Part shown: piece after piece, positions 1-12,119 of the stretch
Layout: every line of letters begins with the position of its first letter
Position numbering within the stretch: the first letter of the stretch is position 1
From: Phoronis australis
Taxonomy: Eukaryota; Phoronida; Phoronidae
Length of the DNA: 64,000 nt
Assembly (NCBI GenBank): GCA_002633005.1
Contig: NMRA01000077.1
Span: 124,001 to 188,000 of the forward strand
Reading direction: 5' to 3'
Made by a program: the position numbers and the translations under genes
The notes under the pieces: generated by a model
Told to the model about the DNA's origin: nothing
Databases searched by the model: none
The model's input: only the letters and a program-made list of their open reading frames with translations

Positions 1-69
1 CCATTTACACATCAAAAGTTGACACCAATCAGATGACACAGAACGAGTTGTTCCAGTGTGTATAAGGGA

Positions 70-379
70 CTGACACGGAGCAAACTGACACCGCGGTCAC
101 AAATTTAGCCACCCGTTTGTGAGGTAGAGCAATTTGCGCCCGAACATCTTGCGCCGTGTCAATTATAAGTGTAAACGCGAAACTGGGACAAGGCGTAAAG
201 GATCATCTCTACTGCGCTTGTGCAATGACCTACGTACGGGCTCTAATGTCTCTGAAACTCTCGTCATTTGTAAACCTGCGCATGTGTGATCCAGTCTCTC
301 CAGCCTGCTATTTCCGTCTTGCCACAGATAGTGTTTGTGTAAACGGCCGCTTGACACGGGTCAATTTGCTCCGTGTCAG
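70..379. repeat. Inverted-repeat element, about 310 bp (MITE-like candidate)
   Basis: The left arm CTGACACGGAGCAAACTGAC (70-89) is matched in reverse complement by the sequence at 360-379 with one mismatch. Such spaced inverted arms suggest a small non-autonomous DNA transposon. I see no clear target-site duplication, and the true ends may lie further out. Confidence 0.45.
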
Positions 380-637
380 TTGCGCCGGGCCAAAAGTTGA
401 TGTCTAAAAGGGACTTAAGATTCTGATATCAGGTTCACATGTGTAATAAAATGCCAGGGTTTTTGCTTGCAGCAAAAACATCAGTAATGTGAATGGTTGC
501 AAGGGTCACTTTTGCCGGCACCTTGCTGGAGGTCTGAGTTACTCCAAAACTGCTGGCGTTTTCACCGCCACTTGTATAACCAGGCCACTTATTTCAAATG
601 ACACACATGCGCCTTTGTTTTATCCTCATGATCTCAA

Positions 638-1143
638 GGGCCTTTAATACTAACGTCGACGCGTTGATGGTTTGGGGAGTTGCGGTCAGTATGAACGCTT
701 AACTCCGGTCCTGAATCGCAGTTAAGAGCTCCAGTTAACATCGCAGTTAATAGGTGGATTTAAGACCGCAGCGTCGACGCTGCGGTGCAGTATGAACGCT
801 TAACTCCGGTCCAATCGAAGTTATCGCCAGGTGCCACTGTTATCGTCAACAGTTACAGAGTAGTGCTGTCACTAATAACTACTTATTTTTTGGTTTAATG
901 ATAACCAATCGATTTAAAAAGGAGTTTTATGTCATTTAGCACATTTAAATGTTCCAAATTGTCACAATGAAAAAAATCTTAGCGTGCAGCGCTACCTTGC
1001 GATAACTTCTATGACGTCAGCGTCACCAACCCTTTTCTTCGATGGTCATTAACTACCGAAGCCAGTATGAACGGTCCAGTTAACTGCGCTGTTTACGTCG
1101 ACGCTCCGCTCAGACCGGAGTTAAGTCAATATGAAAGGGCCTA
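638..1143. mobile_element. MITE, copy 1 (about 505 bp)
   Basis: Shares termini and interior with the element at 2754-3240: it begins GGGCCTTTAATACTAACGTC and ends with reverse-complementary ATGAAAGGGCCT. Inside is a perfect 20-bp palindrome CCGCAGCGTCGACGCTGCGG at 766-785. No transposase ORF. The class is inferred, not shown. Confidence 0.6.
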
Positions 1144-1399
1144 TAGAGAGTGAGCATGTTTTGTAACCAGCTTTGGCATAAAAGCCATTTGGTGGTGAGG
1201 AAATAAACTAACTACTGACGAAAATGGCACTTTTGTTGACAGCTGTCTGTCTGGCTGAAATGTTAGTATTTTTGGATATGGTTTTAGCCAATGGGTTTTG
1301 CTTGTTATTTTATGGCAAAGTTAGTTGAGTAATGTCAATTGTTTTCCAGTTGTTATGACTCAGTAAGTCCTAGTTTGAGTAGGTAGATAATTTGTGGCA

Positions 1400-1475
1400 T
1401 TTCAGGGTAACCCCTTTGTTTCAGGGTAACCCCTTTGTTTCAGGGTAACCCTTTTGTTTCAGGGTAACTCCCATT
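1400..1475. repeat. 19-bp tandem repeat, 4 copies
   Basis: The unit TTTCAGGGTAACCCCTTTG is repeated about four times, the last two with single changes. A simple minisatellite with no coding sense. Confidence 0.85.
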
Positions 1476-2753
1476 TTGATGTCTAAGTATAGAGAAACTC
1501 AGCATCTTCATTTGCAGTACTATTCTGATATGTATATGTACTTTGGTTCACAGTATATACTAGTGCTTGTGGTATTAATTTATTGCACACCCATCATCAT
1601 TATACATGCCCACTAAGTAAGACCACACTGTATGTGTTGGGATTATTTGTTTACAACTGGAATCTGTAAAAGCCTGTCATTACAGGTGATTAGCTTCAAC
1701 TCCCCCAGACAAGTCCAGTCAAGCTAATTATTGGCTAGGAAGTATGGACTTGCTATGTCAGCTTCCTAATTTACACTCTTCAATAACTAGGTACCTTGAG
1801 GAAGGACATTTGAATTGAACACAACCTAGAGGACTAAATGCTCCTGGTTTTGATAATTCTTGTAGACTTTGTAAACAAACTGAAACTTAAACATGTTTGC
1901 CACTATTTGATTTAGGAAAGTATTAAACTTGTTGAAAACTTTTCAACATCTCAAGTTCCAAAAGTTAGAAGCATAAATATGCTTGTGAGATTAAAAAGTA
2001 AATTCTGGCCCTGCAGACCCTCCTTGAACAGTGCCTAAAATCCTGTTATGAATACAGTATACCATTTGCAGTGAGTAAGTATGGGTTCCATTGTTTATTC
2101 TCAGAACATGGAACTTTTGAAACTGATAAAACCAAGAAACATTCTAGATCCTGATATGGGACTAGGATCATGAACAGACAAAAGGGGGCAGTTTATTATC
2201 AGTCCTTGGCAGCAATTGCCTTAGTGGCTGGCTGGCTAAGGGGCGAGTCTGGATACCCGTGGGTAAAGTCTTGTGAAGAAAACTTGGGAACACTGAACAG
2301 GCATTGGTCCTTGGCACGTAATCGTTTTGTTACCATATATGTCTCGCGTGCATGTGCTTCCAATATTCTGTAGAGATTGTGCCAGGGCAGAATATTGCCT
2401 TATCACATATTTCTTAAATGTGCCCATTATCACATAGGACCATACAACATGATTGGAAGCAGCCTGCACTAACCAAAAAGTAGCAAGTTGATCTCAAAAG
2501 GTTAGTTTACATTGTATGTCACTAATGTCACGGGCACCAGTCACATGTTGCTATGTTGAAGTGGATAGAATTCCCACCACAAAAAAACAACTTTTGATTT
2601 TGAGTTCCTACAGTAATGAAATGGTCTTGATTGTTCCACAGTCAAATTGGAGGTAAGTCCGGGCTTCTAAAGAACTGACAGTGTGTCATTGTTCTAAACC
2701 CTGACTTGTCACATCTGTCCTTAAGTGTGCAGAGCATGGTCTCTAGAGTCTAG

Positions 2754-3240
2754 AGGCCCTTTCACACTAACGTCGATGTGTCAATGTTTTGGGGAGTTGT
2801 GGTCAGTATGAAAGTTAACTCCAGTCCTGTATTGAAGTTAATAATGCCAGGTAACTTTGCAGTAAACAGGTGGGTTTAACAGCAGAGCGTCGACGCTGCG
2901 GTGCAGTATGAACGGTCGACTTTGATCCTATCGAAGTTACCGCCAGGTGCCACTGTTACCGTTGATATATAAAGGGCAGTGTCGTCACTAATAGTTGCTT
3001 GTATTTTGCTCGAATAATCACCAATCGAATTAAAAGTAAGTTTTATGTCAATTAGCACATATAAATGTTCCCAAATTGTCACATTAAAATATCTTAGTGT
3101 GCAGCGCTACTTTGCTGACTACAGCATCACCTACCATTTGCTTCGATGTCCGTTAACTACTAAAGCCGGTATGAATCATTTAGTTAACTTCACACTTTAC
3201 ATGGATGCTCCACAGAAGTTTATTCAGTGTGAAAGGGCCT
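2754..3240. mobile_element. MITE, copy 2 (487 bp) with 3-bp flanking TAG
   Basis: The terminal inverted repeats AGGCCCTTTCACACT and AGTGTGAAAGGGCCT are nearly perfect, and the element is flanked by TAG at 2751-2753 and 3241-3243. A 3-bp target duplication with GGCCCTTTCACAC-like ends fits a PIF/Harbinger-type MITE. It is diverged but alignable along its length to 638-1143. Confidence 0.65.
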
Positions 3241-4777
3241 TAGGTATAATGAGCTGCCACTATTCTTTACAAATCCATAAATCACTTCTCATTTAAAAAA
3301 GGACAAGATTGAGCCAATTTCAGAGCGGTGAGTCAGCTCTTCAATCAAAAGTTCGCTTCATGGCCGAGAAGCTGGTTTTATTTTCTGTCATAATTGACGA
3401 GTTGTTAGTTTTTAGTTCATTAGATGTTCTTGGTTTAGAACCCCAATGCCGTGTGTGGTTGTTTTTGTGCACAAATGATCTGTTCCCTTTATAGGCTACT
3501 CTTGGGGCACCTTTTTAGAATTGATTAGGCAAATTTAGGATAACAGGGGAAGTTGAGACTTGTTGAGAAATTGGATATCTGCTTACTGAAAAGGCCTTAT
3601 AGCAAGCCACTTAGTTAAAGCACAATGTCAGTTTTTGTTTTAGATAGACCTGATAGATGTGTAAACAGTTACTTGCTGATTTTTCTGTGCAGTTGTGAAG
3701 CCAGCTTCTTGTTGGCTGTGTGGACTTGACTGAAGGTTAGTATCAGAAGGATCTGTTGTATGCCGAGATTTTACCATCACTTTATGAGCTGTTTGTTTCT
3801 AATTAGATGTTATGCTGAAATAGACTTGAATGGAACTAATGTATCATGTTTAGTTGGCAGTGTGTTGGCCCAGAATGGAGCTCAACTGTAGTCATGGATG
3901 TGATCTTATGAAAATTTTCAGAACTTGTTCAGAGAATGAGATCAAGTACCGTTCAGAGAATGAGAACAAGCATTGTGGTATTGGAGAGTGAGTGATCCCA
4001 GAAGTTTTGTCTGTTTTACAACAATCTGAAAAAACAAGTGGGAAATGTTTTTGAAACAAAACTGATTGTTTTTTATTATGTTCTTGTGAGTTACTAAAAT
4101 TTAATCTGCCAGTCACAACCTATGATGCTTGGGTTATGGGAATAAGAGAACTGTTAGTACTATTTTACATCACCAGAGGGAGTAATGGCATGACATTACC
4201 GGCTGAGTCTTAAAGTGCTTTATGAACATTTTAGTATCAAATGCATATTTTGCTCTTGGGTTTGAAATTAAATCATCTACTTTTAATTGTTATTAAATAA
4301 AATACATAGTTTGGTCATATGGTTTCTTTTAAAAGTCCTTTGCTTTGACATGACTCTTGGTTATTGTAAAATGTCACTTTTAATGCACTTGCCATGTTTC
4401 ATGTCTGATTATTGTCTCCCAGTGTGATGATGAAAACAAGTTCATTACAAATTAACCTCAATCTCAATTTGAAGTTGTGTCAAATTCATAAGGAGCTTCT
4501 ATTAAGTATTGTACAGTAATAAGAATTGCTGGCTTTTTCTTTGTATTCTGGACTGGAACTCTCTTTATCCCAGTCATGTCTTTTGTTATTCTTGTCTTTA
4601 GGTCTATGAACATGGATTCTGTTTATATTTTAGGTGTTGTCTTCATCTCAACCTGTTTTCTCTGAGGCAGTCTGACTTATTAAGCCATCACTGATTACTA
4701 AGACGGAGATAACATTAGCAGTATGTTTTTATATTAACGTTAGCAACATATTTTTTATATTGATGTGAAGACAAGTG

Positions 4778-4935
4778 GCTCCCTCTTTGTTGTGTCACAA
4801 ATCCGTCCTTTTACAAGATGCACAGGCATGCTCCCTCTTTGTTATGTCACAAATCCGTCCTTTTACAAGATGCACAGGCATGCTCCCTCTTTGTTGTGTC
4901 ACAAATCCGTCCTTTTACAAGATGCACAGGCATGC
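4778..4935. repeat. 52-bp tandem repeat, 3 copies
   Basis: Three nearly identical 52-bp units, each starting GCTCCCTCTTTGTT and ending GATGCACAGGCAT. The small ORF across it follows only from the repeat. Confidence 0.85.
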
Positions 4936-6505
4936 TCTGTTCTAAACTGCAAAGAACCTGAGCCTGAACACAAGGACTGTCTTTATTTGTTCATTGCATA
5001 TAAATAAACCAAGTTTGGAAATATGTCAGTAAAAAATGTTTATATTTTAGTAGCTTGGGTTTTTTCTTGTTCTCTCCAAGCCTGTTTCTATGACAATGAC
5101 CCTTGATGACTACACCCAGCCACCATCTGCTGACATTTGGTTTGCTGTGACCTGAACTGTTTATATTAACACACTGTTTTTGTATGTTTTATCACCTAAA
5201 TGACTTTAACATTCACAAGCAGATCTGGACACAATCTGCTTTTTATACAAATATTGTTTTCTTGCCAGTTTTAGATTTTGGTTTGTAAATGTTTTTTCAT
5301 GCCAGATGTTAAAACAGTCATTTTCATTTGGTGTCTATTTTGTGTTTTTAATTTATTATTTTTGACCAACATTTTTACTTGAACATTGATGTTTTTCTAA
5401 TTAGTTCATAATTTGGTTTGAAATTGCAGCTGTTTGAAATTGTTCCACAGGCTGCTAGAGGTAGCGTGTCCTGAAATGGCAGCTTGTATTTCTTTTAAAA
5501 AAAATCCAGGCACCTTTATTAGACGTTTATAATAAATGCTAAATCGTTTCACAGATCTCTCTGGTGAGTTGAGTAATATGGGATACATGTTGGATACTCA
5601 TATGTTAAAAGAGGAAATCCTGAAGTGCTAAGTACACAAGGTTTCGTTTAATTTGAGTTAGTGTCAGGTGAATGTGTGACTGATGCTGTAATTAGCACAA
5701 GTGCCTGTGTTTTATGTTAAAGGTCAGCTGACTAAGTCATCAAACCAAGCAGTCAAAATATCCCAATTTGATGCTAACTGTACTTATATAACATTACTGT
5801 AAAAACCATGTAAACAGCTTATCAGTTTGAACCTTTCAATTCAACTGGTCACTCAATAAAAGGCAAGAAACATTGTGACATCACCAACCGAATATTCAGC
5901 GTTTAATATGCCTGTACAGTGCCCACTCTCCTCAGAAGGTATCACTAGTTATTTTCAATTAGATCACTAAGTGCGACATTTTGTCCTTTTTGAACAAAGG
6001 CCATAGAGCGGGTGTAACGTAGTTTGCAAAATGTGAAGTCAAGTTTATCGAGTCAACATTGAACTGTTTTAACAAAAAAACTGTACAGGAATTTGACTTT
6101 AAGTATTATAGGGCATTTTCAGTGTGTCCTCATGCGAAAGGGACCTAGACAACACAAAGATCTATGGGGATATAAATACTCCTCTGTCATCATATTGTTG
6201 CCAAAGTCACATACAGTGAATGCTGTGTCTGTTGGTACCTAACCATTTCTCAATGGTTTTAATTTTTTGTGCCTCTGAACATTGATTTGTCTACAGTATG
6301 GAGAGGTGTTGTTTGTCGTTGGGAAACGAAGCAGTTGTTGTGCCAAAGTATTACTACCGTGGCTTGTACGTTCTCCGTGTTTGGGGCCAGAGGGAGTCTT
6401 GCTCTGGTGAGAGCTTTCTTCTTAATTGCCTCAAAATTCTGACTTTCATTAGTCAATGGTGCGTAAGCTAGAACTTGATTGTGAAGTTTTTTGTGTGTTG
6501 CCGTA

Positions 6506-6802
6506 AGTCAAAAGGTGTATATCAATAGTGTTTCACAAAGTCAAAAGGTGTATATCAATAGTGTTTCACAAAGTCAAAAGGTGTATATCAATAGTGTTTC
6601 ACAAAGTCAAAAGGTGTATATCAATAGTGTTTCACAAAGTCAAAAGGTGTATATCAATAGTGTTTCACTAAGTCAAAAGGTGTATATCAATAGTGTTTCA
6701 CAAAGTCAAAAGGTATATATCAATAGTGTTTCACAAAGTCAAAAGGTATATATCAATAGTGTTTCACAAAGTCAAAAGGTATATATCAATAGTGATTCAC
6801 AA
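6506..6802. repeat. 33-bp minisatellite, 9 copies
   Basis: The unit begins AGTCAAAAGGTGTATATCAA. Nine copies with a few substitutions (GTG to ATA in the last three). Because 33 is a multiple of 3 one frame stays open as an 11-residue repeat (SQKVYINSVSQ), but there is no gene context. Confidence 0.9.
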
Positions 6803-6859
6803 AGTGCATACTTAAGATCTGTCGTAAACCTTCTCTCCAGAAACTGAACTCAAATATGC

Positions 6860-7255
6860 CCTTAGGATTTTCGAAATAAAGGCCTAGTTTTTGTGTCATG
6901 TAACAAAGACGAATACGACTTCTTTTTTTCAAAAATACCTTACGTTTTGCCAGTTGATTTGTCATAGCAACCAAACGAAAAGACTAATGGAAAATTCCTA
7001 ACAGCGTTTTTGAGGTAACTGGTGAAGTTTTCATTTAAAAAAGGTTTCATTAAAATCGACCAAGGGTTATTGTGTTATGAATGTACCTTTCTTAAAATAA
7101 AATTTTGACTTAAAAAGGTGTTAACGTAATAATAATAATGGTACAAAAATACAGAAAATATACACTTTTACTAATTGATAAAGCTTAGTTTTTTTGATAT
7201 TCAAGTTAGAATGGAGACCACTAAATAAGGTTGGAGATAACCTTAAAGCCAAGAA
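6860..7255. repeat. Dispersed repeat related to 24545-24930 and 26285-26675
   Basis: Collinear, diverged blocks are shared with the two copies in intron 1, for example GAAGTTTTCATTTAAA, TTTTGACTTAAAAAGGTG and AGTTAGAATGGAGACC followed by AAATAAGGTT and GAGATAACCTTAA. This shows an interspersed family of at least 390 bp. Class unknown. Confidence 0.6.
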
Positions 7256-7932
7256 CTCAAAGAATTTAACTATCTCGCTCAACAATAATACCAGAAGTGC
7301 CTTTTGTCCCTAAAACTGATTGTTTCTCTTTTAGACTACATCAAATTTTATTGTTGTGTCATATTAAAGCATATGGTTCTTGTTTCTTAACTATATTTGC
7401 AGAGCAGATCAGTAGTGAAATGCAGAAAATTCCCTCATTCCTTCACTGACATTAATGTATTTTTGCTTTTTTCTTAGATATGTTTTGACTCAGAAAATCT
7501 CCCACAGCTTCCATTTTGTTCCAAAAGTGTCACAAATTACTGGCGGCTTGTTGTTTTTTGCGCTCTAAACAAATACCCTGTAGCATGCCATTCCCAAGAA
7601 ACATGCCTTTCATTGCAAATTTGGCTTGTGGTGCTTGACTCAAAAATTTCTGTCAGTGCTAGACCATTTCCATCTGGAAGTAGTCAAGTTGTGTTTTTAG
7701 CTTGCTAGGCAACAAACAGTTTTGTGACTGAATGCACAAAAGGAGGTTTATTATTTTGTGCTCTGTTCAGAAGCCAGAAACATTGGAACTGCTATGCTGT
7801 GCTTTGAAGTCTGAAAATTGTTATGTAAGTGATGATCTGTCTTAAATGGCCATAATTTGTGATAAAAGTGGTTTTTGGAGATCAGCATTTACCTAGGAAC
7901 CAAAGAATTTCAGCAGCAACCCTGAGTCTAAA

Positions 7933-8270
7933 GTGCTGTCCATACGCAGAGTTAACGTAGAACAAGTTACTCTTGGAACTAGTCACCAGGTTTGAGGTGG
8001 GAGAACTAATGTTCGAGGGTTAAACTTGCCCCACTTGCAATTGCTGTGTGGCCGCAAAAGTGGGGTAGGGCGGAAGTGATTATCAGCTGTAGTTACATAC
8101 TGACAGGTTTTCTTTTGTGTGTCATATTCCCATTAGGTGTTCATTATCACCACACAGTGCAACTTCCACCCTACCCTAATTATCCCATATGTATGTGTAG
8201 ACCTCCACTTAGAGTGTGCTAAGTTGCACTAGTGCACATTGTTCTAGGATAGACTCTGTGTGGACAGGAC
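7933..8270. repeat. Inverted-repeat element (about 335 bp), MITE-like
   Basis: The left end GTGCTGTCCATACGCAGAGT and the reverse complement of the right end (GTCCTGTCCACACAGAGTCT) match over about 32 bp, both running on into TAGAACAA. A second inner pair (GGGTAGGGCGGAAGTG and its complement near 8160) extends the fold. No target-site duplication is clear. Confidence 0.5.
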
Positions 8271-10194
8271 ATAACATTCTACTGGTGCAGCTTAACTTCA
8301 CACGATGATCGGCAGAGAATTTGAAGCATATTAAACTGGTGAAATCTCCAGCATTAATTTCAGCAAATGTCTAGCAGGCAATGGCGAAATTTTAGCAATT
8401 TATAATAAAATAACTAAAACACCCCAGATTTACTGTTTTTTTCATAACTGTGGTCAAAGCTAACAACATCAAGAAATCTTTCCTGTCCATCAATAATCCT
8501 AACCATGCGGCAAAACCGATTATGTGATTACGTTTGTCGTGTCATTATTTTGTCTCGCACATTCATTCCGGAGCTAAGTTTTCCACCTTGGTTGGTGGGG
8601 TATTTATGTTAGGTTTTACCAATAGCCACTATTCATAATGGAAGTGCCTTTGTTTTAGAAAGTTTATTGAGGTTGTATCAATGTGTAAGTTGGTTAAAAA
8701 CCTGTGGTGCTCCTAAGTCGATCAGTGTGATTTCTAGGTGAAGGTATAGGTGACAGTTCAGTTATTTATGTTGTACTTTGGGAGTTGTGAACTTTTTAGC
8801 TAGGTAAGTCCATTGTGCAGTCAAATCTCTGGATATTTTACATGCTATTCTATTTTGATTTGATGATTCAAGTTCATAAGTCATCAGTACCTTATGAGTG
8901 GTATATACCGGTAGTATCTGTACAGAATTGCTATGAATTTGTAGAAAGCCAGTGTCTACGTGCCTGAAATTAGCACTTTGACAAATGTGTGGAATCTGGT
9001 AAAGCATGATGATGAGTTTGTTTAGTTCCACTTGAACTAAATATTGAAGCAGGCCTTGAGAATGGTTATTAACACCTGACAGGTTTGTGGTCTTTCCACC
9101 TTGCTCGTGCTGTTGTTTTCTGGTTTTGTAGTACAGAAGTACGCGTCGTTCTAACAGCATCAAGTATCACGTGGACTTTTAAGAATGTGAATTTTACACG
9201 TTTACCTACGTAATATAGATGTATATTTGCTCTACCTGCAGCATTTTAGTAATGTGTTGTGGGTATGCCAGACATCTAGAGGGGATGGTGACAGTACGGA
9301 TTCCTTCCTGACAATGGCAGCCATCTTGCAGCGTATACTAGGTCTTTAATCATTATTTTGAGATGTCCCAGTATGAGGGAACTTTTTGGTGGTGACTTGT
9401 CTTGGCTGGAGTCTGTGTGCCCGCGAGTATTCATCGTTTACATCAGTTTGCAGATTATGGTCTATATTTATGTTGAACTGTGCTGTCATAACCAGGGTGA
9501 GTGGTTTCGTGTCTGTCCACCAGGACGGGAATGATGGGACTGCAGGCTGTCAACTGCAGGGGTTCTACATAGCAGCAAAATTTGTTTAGTCTTTCTGATT
9601 GTTTTTGTGAAAAAGTGTAATTGAACCCAACAGCATGCGACTTCTTAATGAACCATTCATTTCGCAGTTATTGCTGTTTTACGCCAGTGTACATTTTTCG
9701 CCCTCTCCCTCTTAAACTGCAAAACATTTCAATCGATATTATTTGAATCATATTTTAGACCTCAAACATTGAAGTTGGTATTTACACTTAAACATAGCAA
9801 TTATATTAGAAAATTCTCCATGCACTTTTGACATGAAAAACTCTTAAGAAATACTGAAATTTTTATGATGTCATAAGCACACCACTGTAGAACTGGAGAC
9901 AATTGTGCCTCAAAAAATGGTACAAGGATGCAGTTGTTGATAATACCAATATTTACATTTAAGGGTTTGATTTTAATAACTTAAGTAGTTTAGAATGGTT
10001 ATCTAAGCTGTAATTTGTTGGTAAATTAGTTCATCCAAATTTTGAAAATTCCATGCCAATCTCGCTGACCTATTTCCAAAGTAATGTTCAATAGTGGCAT
10101 TGTCTGTATGAACACTTGTTGACCACTAGTGTCTGACCTGACCATGGTTTGTCCAGCTGGTTTTCATATTGAGATATGGGGCACTATGCTCACA

Positions 10195-10246
10195 ATTTGA
10201 GAACCAGTTTGATACTGTTATACATACCAGAAAACTGGTTCTCAAA
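10195..10246. repeat. Small hairpin with GAGAACCAGTTT arms
   Basis: TTTGAGAACCAGTTT and AAACTGGTTCTCAAA form a 15-bp perfect stem around a loop of about 21 nt. The same arm sequence is used by the element at 23548-23630, so this is a repeated family and not a chance hairpin. Confidence 0.55.
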
Positions 10247-11247
10247 ATGCAGCATGTTAAATATCCAACAGAGTACTCTTTTGGATATCGTGTGCCATGT
10301 GGGATGACTGCACTTCAGCTAAGTGTGATGTGCATGACTTTAATGTTTTTTTGTTTTAAATCTTCAATACACTGTACAGCTGTTGATGATGTCTGTGTTT
10401 AAAACATTGTTATATTGGTGAAGTAGATCACTTGAACCCCCTAGATTAAATTTCTAAGCTTGAGTAGAACTGACAAGTGATATGCTGGTGAATTTGAGGG
10501 TTCTTATCTGGAATTCATTGTAGCCCTGAAGCTGACCAGGCATTCTTGGCTGTCTATTTGTTGCATGGGAAAAGGGTGGTTCTGTGACTGAACATAAAGC
10601 GAATAACTAATATAGCAGCCTAAGTTCTATTAAGAAATGTTTGCAAATAGTGTGAATGTAAACAACGAAGATGGCATTGTCTAATAAAGTGAAACTCAGA
10701 AGTAACTGATTGATTTAAGTTTTTAAAAGCTATTTTACACTTTTGAATTTTTGTTTTGTTACGTTGTTGACACGCTGAATGTATTTGTTACTTATATCTC
10801 CCCCTTTTGTGCACAATTGAATGAAACTACTTAGTTAATGGATTAGATTCCAACTACAAGCATAAAGATGAAGAACTACACAAATGGGATCAATGATATT
10901 CAAAGGACTGTAATTTGACTGATCCGCTGTCGAAGAACCTAGTGCTACAGTTGGTGACTACCAGCTGACGCATATTGGATTCTTTTGACAAGAACGCTTG
11001 GCAACTTTCCAGTACGTTTTGGAAGATTTATTGATTGGCTAAATGGAAGTTTCCAAGTTTGTTGTTTATTTGCACACTACTGATCACATTTTCCTTCGCA
11101 AACACTGTGTGTTTTGTTAAGAAGTCAAGGCCTATTGTTTGTAGTTGAAATCAGATGTAAAATGACCTTGTGACTGCCATTTTTTGACTAACCATTTGCC
11201 TTGCTATAGCTTCAGATACCTTGGGAATCTTCTGAACTTTGATATTG

Positions 11248-11450
11248 TACCATGATAATGTACCATGATGATGTACCATGATGATGTACCATGATGATGA
11301 ACCATGATGATGTACCATGATGATGAACCATGATGATGTACCATGATGATGAACCATGATGATGTACCATGATGATGTGCTGTGATGATGTACCATGATG
11401 ATGTACCATGATGATGTACCATGATGATGTACCATGATGATGTACCATAG
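11248..11450. repeat. 13-bp tandem repeat, about 15 copies
   Basis: The unit ACCATGATGATGT has occasional variants (GAACC, GTGCTG). Because 13 is not a multiple of 3 all three minus frames read the same 13-residue pattern. Minisatellite. Confidence 0.9.
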
Positions 11451-12057
11451 ATAGCTCTCATCAAGTGCTATCAGGAGTGCAATAGATTTCTTCTTCTAAC
11501 TGTCAGTTATTGAGATATTCTGATTTGATGACTGGTCTTTTGTTGGCTGATTTCCCAATGCAATTGTTTTGGTTTATCATTTACTGTATCTTGCTGTCAT
11601 GTGCAGCGGAGGCCTGGTTGTTGGTGTTTTTGTTTCTTTCGTGGACTTCATTTCCTGCCAAACGTTGCTTCTCAGAGCGTTGTCACAATTATATTTTTAT
11701 CACTAAGTTAAATAATGACTTCAGTGCAGTCTGAAGTTTGTTTAATAATAAACTGTAACATGTTATTACCTCAAAATGGCATTGGTGTGCATTTGTCTCA
11801 ATTAGTAGACACCACAAATACACTGCATCTATTCCTTTCGTAATTATTCCTTTCACAATTGTAATGTATGTGGTTGAGAGTAGCACAGAACACTGATGTT
11901 AGATGTAAGTATGTGCAAGATTTCTTCAAACTGTTAGCACCAATAACACACTACTGTTGGTATTACAATGTGGTTTGTGTTAATGACATAGATATGTTTA
12001 GGAAGAAAACATTGTTTACCAGTAAGGATGGTATTAAGCAGCAGGTTTTATCTCAAT

Positions 12058-12119
12058 GTCATGTCAGTTAAGAATGGGTCTTACACTGTCATGTCAGTTA
12101 AGAATGGGTCTTACACTGT
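12058..12119. repeat. Direct duplication of about 31 bp
   Basis: A segment beginning TGTCATGTCAGTTAAGAATG and ending TCTTACACTG occurs twice back to back. Confidence 0.7.

Noticed and set aside
6506-6802. Regular repeat spacing considered as a CRISPR array
   Set aside because: Units are contiguous with no unique spacers, and the genome is eukaryotic. The same applies to the arrays at 11248, 42702 and 54672.
8762-9163. 133-codon minus-strand ORF
   Set aside because: No recognisable homology, no splice partners, ordinary composition; within chance expectation for AT-rich sequence of this length.
11151-11464. Minus-strand ORFs rich in His/Gly/Ser/Trp
   Set aside because: They are the translation of a 13-bp tandem repeat, the same in three frames.
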